Shown here one piece after another: positions 48,249 through 58,922 of a stretch of 64,000 nt of DNA (positions are counted from its first letter, which is position 1; the number at the start of each line of letters is the position of its first letter). The stretch comes from Tritrichomonas musculus. Its lineage: Eukaryota > Parabasalia > Tritrichomonadida > Tritrichomonadidae. The stretch covers positions 2,604,001 through 2,668,000 of the forward strand of contig JAPFFF010000013.1 of assembly GCA_039105265.1 (NCBI GenBank), in the 5' to 3' direction. A program made the position numbers and the translations under genes. The notes under the pieces were generated by a model. The model searched no databases and was not told the origin of the DNA. It saw only the letters and a program-made list of their open reading frames with translations.

Positions 48249-49877
48249 ATGATACATTTCAAAATAATATCTGCAAACGATTTACCTTCATCATCAAAAA
48301 ATAAATACTGTAGTTCTTATGTAATCCTTTGCCTACAAAACTTCGATTTACCGTCAAATGTATGTTATGCTAAAACAGAGACAATTAAAAAGACGCCAAA
48401 TCCAGAATGGAATCAAGAATTTATAATTCCTTTTGTGGCATGTAATGCAATTCGACTTGAATTTTGGGAAAGCAAAGCATTTGGTGACCAAATAATTGGT
48501 ACGTCTTATATTTATTTCCAATCTGATTTATTTTATCAAGATTTAAATAGTCGTGTACAAACAGGTAGTATTATATTAGATAAACCTTCAGCTGAATGTC
48601 ATCCAACTTTTACCTATTCGATTTCGTCGTCATTTTCTTCATTTGATGTTAAACCAGCCAAAAAAACAGATAATATATATGTTTATTTATCTTATGAGCC
48701 TCCAATTCAGCCATCACAGCAAGAAGATGTACAGTTAAACGTCTATGGAGTTAATGGTAATGGAACAACTGTAGATCCAATTTCGGATCTTTACACAAGG
48801 GGAGAAAGCGAACCTACTCATTGTGGCCCAACAGGTCCAACTCAAGTATTTTACTTCAATTTTTTCAACAATCTTGTTAATGAAAAATACTTTTTTTTCA
48901 TCAAAAACAATGGATATTCTGGTCGAGTTACCCTCAATTTTGTTACTACTCCCAATTATTTCCTTGCCAAAAAAAATACAGACGGATGTTACATATTTAA
49001 TAATCAATGGTCAGTCTATGTCAACAACAAAAACACTGGGAATCATTGTTATGCCACCTTTCCAATCATGCTTTCATTTTCCGACAAACGCGGCATAATA
49101 AGTCCCATAACTCTTCCCCAAAACATTATTCATCAAAGTGTCTCCAATCAAACGGTCAACCATTCAAATAATCCCGATATGTTTAATGCTGCGTATGAAT
49201 ATTATCATAATGATCCAGATGGAGTGGCTGTTAAGAACATAACAGACGTTATTGGTCAATTTTTGTGTCCTCATGGCCAAAATTTTCATTACAGATTTGA
49301 AATCGTCCCAGGAAACCGTTATTCGCTGTCTGGAGCCTTTGATTACAACAATATAAATCAGCATCCGTCAAAAATAATGGTCGGACTTGGATGGGACACA
49401 AACACAGATTTAGATGCTTCTATTTTGATGGTTTGTGATGATGGAAAACAACTGATGCCCGTTTGTTTTTATAACCGTTCAAGTTGTAACGGGGCAATTA
49501 AGACAACAGGGGACAATATGACTGGGTTTGGAAGAGGTGATGATGAAAGAATTTACTTGCAATTGGATAAAATTCCTCAAAATATCAAATATTTAGGAAT
49601 CGTTATTACTTCGTACAGGGGAGCATATTTCAGTAGTATAAATGGGGCTTTTTGCAGGATTGTTGACCAGGTGACTGAAAAAGAAGTAATGTATATGAAT
49701 TTGTCAAAGAAAGAAAAGCATACGGGACTTCTGTTCGCAGTAATGGCAAGATTGGATGGGATATGGGATATGTGGCCTTGTCTGAAGTATTTTGACGGAA
49801 GGGCGCCTGAAGATGCTCAAAAATTTTTCGAATCTTTTATGAAAAGTGGTATTATTGATCAAATGTTAAGCATTTAA
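48249..49877 (+). CDS. C2 domain and TerD domain protein
   Basis: 542 residues. Residues about 1-125 are a C2 domain (IHFKIISANDLP; KTPNPEWNQEF; LEFWES), a fold that often binds Ca2+ and phospholipid. The middle (about 150-340) is beta-rich and unassigned. The end (about 350-515) is a TerD domain: VGLGWDTNTDLDASILMV, FYNRSS, GDNMTGFGRGDDERIYLQL, and FCRIVDQVTEKEV. The acidic residues that bind Ca2+ in bacterial TerD (D in GWD and DLDAS, the GDN and GDDE clusters) are all present. TerD proteins in bacteria belong to stress/tellurite-resistance systems; here the C2 fusion suggests Ca2+-dependent membrane work (inference). Clean frame, ATG start. Confidence 0.85.
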   Translation: MIHFKIISANDLPSSSKNKYCSSYVILCLQNFDLPSNVCYAKTETIKKTPNPEWNQEFIIPFVACNAIRLEFWESKAFGDQIIGTSYIYFQSDLFYQDLNSRVQTGSIILDKPSAECHPTFTYSISSSFSSFDVKPAKKTDNIYVYLSYEPPIQPSQQEDVQLNVYGVNGNGTTVDPISDLYTRGESEPTHCGPTGPTQVFYFNFFNNLVNEKYFFFIKNNGYSGRVTLNFVTTPNYFLAKKNTDGCYIFNNQWSVYVNNKNTGNHCYATFPIMLSFSDKRGIISPITLPQNIIHQSVSNQTVNHSNNPDMFNAAYEYYHNDPDGVAVKNITDVIGQFLCPHGQNFHYRFEIVPGNRYSLSGAFDYNNINQHPSKIMVGLGWDTNTDLDASILMVCDDGKQLMPVCFYNRSSCNGAIKTTGDNMTGFGRGDDERIYLQLDKIPQNIKYLGIVITSYRGAYFSSINGAFCRIVDQVTEKEVMYMNLSKKEKHTGLLFAVMARLDGIWDMWPCLKYFDGRAPEDAQKFFESFMKSGIIDQMLSI

Positions 49878-49960
49878 GGATAATGTTTTATAAATTTATT
49901 GCTTTATCAAATAAATAATTTTATTTTATATTTGTGAATTTATTATCTATTTATTGAGGA

Positions 49961-50438
49961 TAGACTTGTTATTCTCCGATTTTCGAGATCGATAATTGAT
50001 TGACTTTTTGATATCGATGCATAAATATACACAGATTCTCGAGATCGATTTCAGAGATCGAGAATCATCTTTCTCAGCTTTTGATATCAGAATTTTCAAT
50101 TAAACTTTTTGATAAAAATATGATCGTAATTCATTCTCAAATATTTCATAAAAAAGAATGTATTTTTTTGATTTTAATCTTAAAATAAACATCAATATAT
50201 TCTATTATTTATTTTTAGATATAATAAAATCACAAATACCAATTAAAAAAATGATAAATCTGTTTGAGATCTCGAGATCTCGGTAATTGATTTCAAGTTT
50301 ACAATTATTTTTATATCACATTTCATATCTGATATCTTGATAATCGATAATCTCGATATCAGATTTTTAAACTGATAATCGAGTATCAGATGCAAAAAAG
50401 TGACGTTTTTGATATCGATTCTCAAAATAACAAGTCTA
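49961..50438. mobile_element. 478-bp MITE, 13-bp ends, 8-bp duplication
   Basis: Ends TAGACTTGTTATT (49961-49973) inverted at 50426-50438; flanked by ATTGAGGA on both sides (49953-49960, 50439-50446). The 8-bp duplication suggests a hAT-type source. The interior is full of GATATCGA, CGAGATCGA and similar palindromic motifs. No coding frame. Confidence 0.8.
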
Positions 50439-50472
50439 ATTGAGGACTTAGGTTCGATTCCTAATTATCAGG
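50432..50472 (+). other. tRNA 3'-half-like remnant
   Basis: A perfect B-box-like GGTTCGATTCC (50451-50461) sits in a T arm TTAGG-loop-CCTAA, followed by TTATCAGG and a T7 run. No 5' half of a tRNA can be fitted with normal spacing, and the MITE at 49961 has inserted just upstream. Probably a tRNA fragment, not a working gene. Confidence 0.35.
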
Positions 50473-50576
50473 ATTTTTTTAAAAAATTTCTCTAAAAAAA
50501 ATGTTTATGTTTATTTGCTTTCATTTCTCTAAAAATCATATTAAAATTTGATTATTAATGGTAATTGATCAATTAA

Positions 50577-50816
50577 GGTACAAATCCAGTACGTTATTTT
50601 TTGAATAGGAGAACGTTTATTATTTGAATAGTTGCATGTCTCTGAAAAAGTTTGAATTGACTAGGTTTGTTTTTGACACTTATTTTACAATTTAAATAAA
50701 CATTATGACATGTTATATGAAATGGATGAAAATAATCGTTTTTTATTTAACATGTCATCATATTCTTTGAGAATGTCAAAAAAAATTGCGGTTACTAAAC
50801 GTACTGGATTTGTACC
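50577..50816. mobile_element. 240-bp TTAA-flanked MITE
   Basis: Ends GGTACAAATCCAGTACGTT (50577-50595) perfectly inverted at 50798-50816, with TTAA on both sides (50573-50576 and 50817-50820). A second inner inverted repeat, ATGACATGTTA with TAACATGTCAT, makes it fold further. Non-coding. Its ends differ from the other TTAA-flanked family. Confidence 0.85.
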
Positions 50817-50820
50817 TTAA

Positions 50821-51100
50821 AGGATTGTGGATAAATCTCAGAAAAACTCAAATAATCCTTTGAATTATTTCAATAAAAAAGCAACCTTTTCTATACAGAA
50901 AATAATTTTTTCATCATTTTATTTTTTATTTTTATATACAAACTAATGAACAAAAAATAAAATATCACTTTGTTTTTAGTGATATCCAATTTAAATTTTT
51001 CTGAACAATAAGATGATAATTTGAATGCCAAGAACCCTTTTTCTTTGAAAAAAAAAAAAAAAAAAAAAAAAAATGAATTAAACAATCAAATTTTAAATAG
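50821..51100. other. Promoter-side spacer with A26 run
   Basis: A26 at 51048-51073, 27 bases before the ATG of the membrane protein gene. No other feature. Confidence 0.6.
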
Positions 51101-52690
51101 ATGTTTTTCTTACTTTACTGTTTTGGATTATCTGCAAATCCTTCGGAAATAAATCCAAATGAGTATTTGAAACATGGAATCACTACGAAATCCGAAGAAA
51201 AGGTTGGATTTATAACTCAATTTTCAAATTTGCATTGGTCAACTGAAAATGAAAATGATCCTCCTATTACTTTATATATTACAGCAAAAGATGTGACATC
51301 AAAGAAAACTATTTCAGCTCAATCTTATTCTTATACTAATTCAGCTGAATTTAATGAAGATAAATTTGGTCAATTTGATTTGACATCCTTGAAGTCAAGC
51401 AAAATCGAATTATTATTTCAATACGAAGATTTGTCGAAGCATGCTTTTTCAAACGAGATTACATTTAATGTGCAAAAAAATGAAACTGCAAGTATAGAAA
51501 TCGCAATGGATGGTTTTCCGGCATTAACTTTAACTCTTACAGTCTATGAAGGCACTTATTTTAACCGTTATGATACATTTTCTTCATTCAATGATAATAT
51601 TTATTTAACCGATATTCCTTTTGATGACACAGTTTATTTCTTAATGACTCGCCACGAAAAAGTAACAGGGCCACATGTTTTTAATTATTTTTCAGATGAA
51701 GCCCATATTGGTGATTCAAATATTGGATTATATGCACGAAAAGCTACATATGTATTGTCAATTAAAAATATAAATTATTATAGCAATACTGATAACTTTA
51801 ATAGTTCACGATTTGATTTTAGGACATTTTTAAACATATCCAATCAATTAATTGAGGTTGGTTCAAGACAATTTTATCTCGAAAAGAAAGAATATACTCC
51901 AGAAGAACTGAATCTTACCTATTACAATCAAAAGTTTACAATTCAATTAGAAACTACTCCAGATGTAATTCTAGAATTTACCCAACATAGGCCTGATGAT
52001 CAAATTATACGAATTAGGCACACTTTAGGATATGATAGACTACTTGAAGTTACTGGTCAAACAGATGTTTGTGTAAATAACTCAGAATATGGTTATAGTA
52101 TAACTGTCCATTTTGATTACCTTGATTCAGCAACTTTTGTCATTATGCCTGTTGATCTTGAAGAGGGCAACAACGTTTCATTTCTTACAAGAGTATCATA
52201 CGCAGATATCGGCAAGGAGGGAGAGATTGAATTCAAATTCAAAAAAGGAGAAAAATACGTTTATCTCAATCTCATTAACGAAGATGAAAAATTGATTGGA
52301 AATTACCTTTATATCATACTTACAGCAGTACATCCTTTGTTGTTTCTCTCAGGTGAAAAACAAATTCTTCCTTCTGACTCTCCAGGTGAGATATCTGTTA
52401 TCAATTGGACAGATGATACAATGGGAATTGTAATGGAAAGAAAAACTGACTCAAAAGAGGAGCAGACAATCAAAACAAAATTCATTATCTCTGATGATAA
52501 AGAAAAGGCCCTTGACTTCTTCAAGCAGGATCAAAAAGAAGAAAATAAGGAAAAATGGAAGAAGTATTTGAAAATTGCGATCATCGTATTGATAATATGT
52601 ATAATCATTTCGATAATTATTAGTATTTATTGCTGTTGCAGAAAACACAATAAGCAAAGTAAATCTGATAATGGTTTACTCTCTCTTTAA
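51101..52690 (+). CDS. Type I membrane protein, unknown ectodomain
   Basis: 529 residues. The start MFFLLYCFGLSANP is a short signal peptide. A beta-rich ectodomain of about 470 residues follows, with several N-glycosylation-type sites (NET, NLT, NIS, NNS) and few cysteines. A hydrophobic helix (YLKIAIIVLIICIIISI and onward, about 489-511) precedes a CCC and a short basic tail. The shape is that of a single-pass surface protein with a small cytoplasmic end. No known domain was recognised in the ectodomain. The DDTVYFLMTRHEKVTGPHVF region looks like an ordered fold. The start fits: ATG just after the A-rich run. The function could be adhesion or sensing, but nothing shows it directly. Confidence 0.7.
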   Translation: MFFLLYCFGLSANPSEINPNEYLKHGITTKSEEKVGFITQFSNLHWSTENENDPPITLYITAKDVTSKKTISAQSYSYTNSAEFNEDKFGQFDLTSLKSSKIELLFQYEDLSKHAFSNEITFNVQKNETASIEIAMDGFPALTLTLTVYEGTYFNRYDTFSSFNDNIYLTDIPFDDTVYFLMTRHEKVTGPHVFNYFSDEAHIGDSNIGLYARKATYVLSIKNINYYSNTDNFNSSRFDFRTFLNISNQLIEVGSRQFYLEKKEYTPEELNLTYYNQKFTIQLETTPDVILEFTQHRPDDQIIRIRHTLGYDRLLEVTGQTDVCVNNSEYGYSITVHFDYLDSATFVIMPVDLEEGNNVSFLTRVSYADIGKEGEIEFKFKKGEKYVYLNLINEDEKLIGNYLYIILTAVHPLLFLSGEKQILPSDSPGEISVINWTDDTMGIVMERKTDSKEEQTIKTKFIISDDKEKALDFFKQDQKEENKEKWKKYLKIAIIVLIICIIISIIISIYCCCRKHNKQSKSDNGLLSL

Positions 52691-53639
52691 ATTAGTAAAT
52701 TGATATTTCATATAATTTTTTTGTTTTGTTTTTGAATTTTTTTTTTTTTTTTCACCTTATAAAAGTGTCATTTTTCCCCAAAATACTCTTTGTTGAATAC
52801 AGAAATATCAGAAATTAGACATATTTACACATTTCTTATAAAAAAAATCCTGCAAATATGACAGGATTGAGATGTTTTTAAAGTCATATTGAATTTTTTG
52901 AAGATTATTACCATGGTAATAACGCATTATCACTGGAATATGCTCCATATATTTGACTTTTAATATATATGCCACTCTTTATTATTTGATAAAATGAAGT
53001 GAAATAGACAACAATTTTTTTAGCAAAAAGTCATTTTTCTTTCATCATAATACTTATCTAATGACTTTGTCATGAGTTTCATGATTCAAAAACAGATAAA
53101 TATTGATCAGATTTCTTTATATTATGTATATTATCAAAACTAAAAGAATCCGTCGAAATCAATATTTTTGAGAAGAGATATTCTCAAAAATTGAATAACT
53201 TCGTTCGTTTTCATTTTTTATATTAATTATATAGCACATGACATAAGTAACTCATTGAGCACTTTTGCAGATCAAAACAATTCATCTCTCATTAGATACA
53301 CTCTTTTCAATTTTTCATCATCGAAAGCTTTGATGAGCACGTAAACGTATCGTAATGTTTGTTTTTGGTAATAATCAATTATAAACGAAATTATACTAAT
53401 TTTTTCCTTCATATTTTTTAAAAAAGTGACATGAAATACACTTTTTTTTTTTTTTTCAATCATCAAAAAATCCCTTCATAATCTTTAAAAAACAAAATTT
53501 CATCATTTAACAATCAATCATCACATGCATAAATGTTTCTTGAGATAAAAAACTTTTAATTTTATATATATGAAAAGATAATATAAAAAACGGTTATTTA
53601 GTCAGTTAGTTATTAATTTAAGTAAAATTAAAAGAGAAA
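52691..53639. other. Intergenic DNA
   Basis: AT-rich with T-runs (52738-52752, 53442-53456). No RNA gene or transposon end was identified. Confidence 0.5.
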
Positions 53640-55400
53640 CGTTTAAATGAGTATGTCTTCGTTTTCTCGATGAAGATCGTTGATCTCTGAAAATGACGGA
53701 CGATCTGATGCTTTGAATTGCCAGCACTATTCGATCAGGTTCTTCGAGAAGCTGCTGACGCTCATCGGAATCGCCGCCTTCTTGCTGTTGCCAACGTTGA
53801 ACACGCTGATGCCTGGACGCTCACCCTTCGTCAAAAGCATGAAGACAAACGTCTAAACATCAACTTTCTCGTCGTAGTCTTTTCGCCCTTGCACAAGCTC
53901 TGGCGCCATGTAGCTCGCTGTGCCAACCATCTGCGTGCGGCTCCATCCTCCCGATTCTTGCTCGATGAATCCTGAAAGACCGAAGTCGCTCACCTTCGCG
54001 TGGTTGTCGTCGTCAAGAAGGATGTTCTCAAGCTTCAGGTCGCGGTGGATCACGCCTGCTGAGTGCCCCGACTTCAAGTTGCTCGCGCAAAACTCAAGCA
54101 GAATCGACATACTCTGCGTGGAATCTCCAAAGCAGAAACCATCTGCACGGACAATGTTCGCGTGATCACGACTGTTGATGATTTCGTACTCTTGAAGAAA
54201 TCGCTTGAATCGTTCCGCGCTGTTCACATTTTCATTTTCGTTTTCATCGTCGCTGTTCGATGATTTTCCTTCTTTCTCATAAATGTCAATCTCGAGCTGC
54301 TTCAGCGCAAGTCGCTCCTTGCGCAAAACATCGAAAACTTCTGATGTCAGTCCACGTCCATTCTTTCGGTCTTTCTCAAGTGAGTCAATCGTAGAAGCAT
54401 CAATGATCTCGATATCTCGTTTTCTTTCTTTCTTTCATTTCGAGGATTCTTTCTGCCTCTTGACAGTTTTTTTAATGTGTCTCGTTCTTTGCTCAGTTTC
54501 TCGAGTTCTTCTCGAAGACGTTCATTTTCAGAAACTGACTTCTTCAATTCTGAGCATTTAGCTGATAGTTTTTCCTCTAGATTCTTCTTCTCTTCCGTCA
54601 GAATTGTCAGTTCACTTTCCTGTGACTTGACCTTCGCTTTCAGTGCAGCGTTCTCTCCAAAATCTTCACTCGTCTCTCAATGTCACTGGTGTCACTTTTC
54701 ACTTTTTTTAATTTTGGTGATGCATTATGGATCACTTTTTCTTTGATTCGTCTGCTTGGTGTGTTTTCTGGCGGTTCTGTTCCAACAAAAGCAACTGAAA
54801 TATCTAATCCTGCAATGCAGAATGAAGCACCACCTCTGATCGTTGTCTCAACTGGTGTGTAAATACTGGAGCCTGGTTCAGCGGTGAGGAGCTGCCCACA
54901 ACCGTTACCTCTACACGCGGACCTTCCCTTCTGATGTGATGAAAAGTGAATGAATTCGCTGTCTGATGATCGTCCTTCTCCCAGTCCCAGACAGCAAGAT
55001 AAATCTGATCCGCTGACAAAGACTCGCCCATCTTTACAAACTGCCAGACAGTGACTATGTGTACCTGACTCTTCGTTGATTTTTTTTTTTTTTTTTTTCC
55101 TTCAAGTTCTTTCACTATTTCAAATGTCAATTTCCCACCTGCCTCACTACCATAATGAACATTTGCACAGAAGACTCGACCACTCGAGCCAGATGCAATG
55201 ACGAATGACATGCAGCAGGCGATGCTGACAAGTTTCTCACTCTGTGGAAGGACTGACTTTTCTATGTTCTCTCTTCCTGCCTTCATGTCTCCTGTTGTTA
55301 TATAAAGTATTGATTCTTCTGTGTCGACTGCTGCTGCTGTGCGCCAGCCACCAAAAAGATGAATCGGATTGCGACCATTTATATTCACAAAAACTGGAGT
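53640..55400 (-). pseudogene. RCC1-like, coiled-coil and kinase pseudogene
   Basis: On the minus strand three parts follow in order. 55388-54804 reads as an RCC1/beta-propeller-like stretch (INGRNPIHLFGGWRTAAAV; SIACCMSFVIASGSSGRVF). About 54800-54340 is a coiled coil (NERLREELEKLSKERDTLK). About 54360-53650 is a TKL-like kinase: GRGLTSEVFDV, ALKQL, HRDLKLENILL, DFGLSGF, GTASYMAPE and a CWQFKASDRPSF end. Frames change at least twice. Two in-frame TAG codons replace the Tyr of DVYSF (near 53852) and the Gln of EQCW (near 53733). Part of the C-lobe start, between EFCASNL and HSAGVIHRD, is missing. Much richer in G+C than its surroundings. Confidence 0.78.
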
Positions 55401-55834
55401 GCTGCTTTTGTAAAAAGAAAAATTTGAAGATTTAGAAGAAGAAGAAAAAAAAAAAAGAATACTTTTCGCCTCCTATACTTATTGACCATGGGGTTTGAGG
55501 TCAATATTGACCTTAACCGTTGGGAGCAAAAGAGATTGTGTAAATAATATCTCCCAACTTTTTACAATGAAATTTTAAAGTTTCACTTATTCAAATCTTA
55601 TTACAAGTGCAAAAGTCTAAATATTTCAGAACACATCAAGGATAAGCAATTATATTTGAACTAAAAATATCACCTGAATATCTATTTTGATAATGCTTTT
55701 TTGAGCTAACCTCTTGCTTATTGATTTATTGTGCTAAAAAGCATCATCTGTTTTACTTCATTAATTGATTGAAACATCCTGTTGATGCCAACTTATATAA
55801 TAATTCTAACGGGCTTTCACCAAACTCAGAGCAA
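55401..55834. other. Intergenic DNA
   Basis: A GGGAGCAAAAGAGATTGTG stretch (about 55519-55537) resembles the tip of the foldback family at 20641. A small inverted repeat GAGGTCAATATTGACCTT lies at 55497-55514. Nothing coding. Confidence 0.4.
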
Positions 55835-55971
55835 TTCAACAGATCCAGAGCAAACAACTTTTTCTGATGATATAAGGTCAATTTATTAAAATTTATTTAG
55901 GAAAAGTTCTAATATCGAACAATCATAAAAAAAATCGTTTACATTTGACCTTTTGCTCTGGATCTATTGAA
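55835..55971. repeat. 137-bp foldback
   Basis: 20-base arms starting TTCAACAGATCC (55835-55854) and inverted at 55952-55971 with one mismatch. Small non-coding palindromic unit, perhaps a MITE; no clear duplication was seen. Confidence 0.55.
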
Positions 55972-56185
55972 GCGATCTGCCTCAAATGAAATAACGTTAT
56001 CCTATTTTAAATTTTTCAGTTCAATAATTACAAGTTGTTCTTATTGAAATAATTACAAGTAAAAAATTTGTTGTTTACTTCCAAAAAAGACTTTGATACT
56101 TATTAGGCTGACTTTGAAAAGATATTTTTGTAGTTTTGATTTGGCTGAAAAAATTTAAAAAAAAATTCTATAAAGATATCTGACA

Positions 56186-57094
56186 ATATACCTTCTAATG
56201 GTAACCTAAAAAAATGGACCCGACCTGTTTTTTTCGGGTAGGGTAATTACCCACCATTCAAGTGAAGTGTTTAAGTATTACCCGATAATTTTTTTTTAAT
56301 TATTCATTTAATTTATAATAATAAATAATAAATATTAATTTTTTTCATTAAAAATTTTGATTTCTTGATTCATTTTCAATATCTGATTCAAACTCTAGGG
56401 AAAATTTTCCTCTGAAAAAGCTGATATAAATTCAATATCAGTTTTTTTTGATATTATAATATTACATTTATAACTTTATTCTAAACCCAACAAATAACAT
56501 AATTAATATTAAATTTTCATATTATGATTATTATTCCATAAAAAAAATGAATTTTTTTGGAATCACTTAAATTGATATCATCCAAACATAGATATCGTAG
56601 CAAATTGCATCTCAAATATTATCAATAGAATATCTGACAAGAATAATAATAATATCATTAAAGAAATGGTCTGGTAAAAAATTACCATCTTTATAAATGG
56701 CCGTGTAAAATTTTACCTTTAGGTAATATAGTGGTCGGAATAATATGTATACCTTTGAAAAATATGTATACGCTTGATTTTCAATTGTTATATGGCTGTT
56801 AATTCAAAAATTTGAATATAATTTAATTTAAAAAATTCATAAATATCTCATTTAATTTTTGACAAAAATCTATTTACATTTAATTATTATATTAAATTAG
56901 GAAATAAGATATAATTTCAAAGTATAAAATAAAAAGTAATTAATTTCTGAAAGAGAAACCTAACGTATACATATAATTCAATATGTATACATATTTTTCT
57001 CACCACTATATGTTATTTTCCTACCCAGGTAAAAAATGACCCTACCCAAGAAGGACCTGTCAAAAGGGGTCGGGTAGGTACCGCTTTCAAGGTC
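56186..57094. mobile_element. MITE related to 43868, with 9-bp duplication
   Basis: Exact 9-bp direct repeat TATCTGACA (56177-56185 and 57095-57103) flanks a 909-bp non-coding element. Its right end on the minus strand starts GACCTTGAAAGCGGTACC, matching the left end at 43868 (AGACCTTGTAAGGGGTACC); its left end carries ACCTTCTAATGGTAACC. CCCGACC and GGGTAGGG motifs lie inside both ends. A TA-flanked element (56729-57008) sits inside it. Confidence 0.75.
56729..57008. mobile_element. 280-bp TA-flanked MITE nested in the 56186 element
   Basis: Ends TAGTGGTCGGAATAATATG and TAGTGGTGAGAAAAATATG (minus strand from 57008), about 24 bp with a few mismatches; TA on both sides (56727-56728, 57009-57010). 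The Tc1/mariner-like target site is inferred from TA. No coding frame. Confidence 0.7.
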
Positions 57095-57103
57095 TATCTG
57101 ACA

Positions 57104-57847
57104 TGTTATATTCTATAGAATAAGGATCAAATATACAAATCAATTTATGCCAAAGGTATTTTCACCCTGTTTTTTCGGTAGATCTCTTATTTATTAATTA
57201 TTTAATGCTTACATATGCTTATTTTATATTATATGCAAGAATATCAATGATATTACTTATTAATTATAAAGATATTTGCATATTTCATAATTGTATGGTT
57301 TACTTTTTTTTAATATTCAAATTCAACCTAATTAAATTTACTATATCTCAATTTCTTATTAATATAATAATTTGATTTTTTATATAATTCTACTATATAA
57401 ATATTATTAACTGATATACAAGATAGTTTGAATAAATATTTTCTTTTTCATTATTATGCAATAAAATGAAGGATATTATCATTATCATTAATATTTCCTA
57501 AATATTCCACTTAAATATTTATATTTTTGCCATTTTTTTTCTTTGATCATCAATATATTCAAAAAGAATTATTGATTTTATGATTTCATTATTTATTTGC
57601 TAAACAATAAATGACATGATAGTTATTGAGCTATATTATACCATTAAAATCAATTCATCGGTTCGACGATTCTTTATAAAGATTTTGAGGCTGTATTGAA
57701 TCAATATATTAAACTTAGTTATGAAATAAATTATATTTTGTTCATTTAAAAAGATACATATTATTTATTATAATCAAATTTTTCCAATTATTTAAAAATA
57801 ATCTTAGATAATTTGCAGAAAAAAAATTTTAAATATAAAGTTCTATC
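57104..57847. other. AT-rich spacer, nothing recognised
   Basis: No frame with protein character or repeat ends. Confidence 0.5.
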
Positions 57848-57960
57848 TTTCAATTTTGAGCCATTAAATAGCCCCTATTTCAATTTTGAGACATAATAAG
57901 CCTAAGCTTTTCAATTTTGAGACCTCATAAGTCTTAGCTTTTCAATTTTGATAATATTGA
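57848..57960. repeat. 31-bp tandem repeats, TTTCAATTTTGAG units
   Basis: Three full and one partial copy of a 31-base unit starting TTTCAATTTTGAG(A/C)C. One copy contains the sequence TAGCCCCTATTTC, which is found inverted at 61231-61243. They may be the subterminal binding repeats of the transposon around 58.9-60.8 kb. Confidence 0.65.
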
Positions 57961-58922
57961 ATTTTTCACCTCTAACTGGTTTTATATTTAACCATTTTTA
58001 AATATATGAATATCTCAGTAATTATAGAATATATTCATAATATTATTATATATTTTTTATTATAAAGCAAATATATATTATAGCTCATATTTATATATGA
58101 AACTAAATGAATATGTAAATTTTGGCATCGGTTTGATATTCTGGCTCAAAAGCCTTTCAAACAATTGATATATAATCAAATAATAAAATACATAATTATT
58201 ATAAAAAAATACTTCATATTCAAATACTTTTCCCTATAAAAAATTCAAAGAAAAAGAGTGTAGATAGAAATTTTAACACGAACTTTTACACTTTTTAGCA
58301 TTCAATTATTTGAATTAAATTTTTAAGAGTACCTGCAACTCTCACAAAATATGATCGTTAAAAATAAAAACTTAACAATTTTTTTTTAGAAAAAAAAAAC
58401 GAATTTCTCAATATTAATTTTATTTTTCTCCATTTTTTTAAGCAAAAATATTTAGTGTCGTTGGTTGCTTGACAAATTCAAATTTTTTTTATAGAAAAGT
58501 ACATTTCCCTATATAATATTTATAAAATAGAATTGATCTTTAATTTTGGCAATAATTTGGATGAAATACAGAAATAAAACTTACAATTTTTACTTCAAAC
58601 ATGATTTTTTGAAAATATAAGGCAATTAGCTGTGAAATTATCCAAAATTTCTAAATGTCAAAAAAAATAAGGAAATTTTTACTTGTTTTCTAATAAAAAT
58701 ATTATTTTGTCCGTTATAATAATAATTGGGATCCAAATTGCCAGTTTTTTTAAAAACACAATTTAATATCATTAATCATGAATTTTAAATTTCATTGAAA
58801 AAAATCATTTATACGAATTTTTTCCTTGATTATATAAATGTATTTTATTATTATATGCAAACTTTTGATTTTGACAAAAAATAAAAAAAATTAAATAATT
58901 CGATCATCAAATTTTTTAGTTA
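57961..58922. other. AT-rich DNA downstream of the transposase gene
   Basis: No coding frame. Probably the 3' part of the transposon if the limits above are right. Confidence 0.4.

Noticed and set aside
50372-50472. Complete tRNA gene from CTGATAA to TTATCAGG
   Set aside because: The outer 7 bases pair, but the span is 101 nt, the anticodon arm overlaps the T stem and most of the 5' half lies inside the MITE.
53640-55400. Reassigned TAG codon
   Set aside because: TAG ends other genes here (for example at 63997-63999), and this gene also has frameshifts and a deletion, so decay explains it better.
53718-55435. Plus-strand open frames across the RCC1-kinase pseudogene
   Set aside because: Antisense of a recognisable decayed gene; no domain in these frames.
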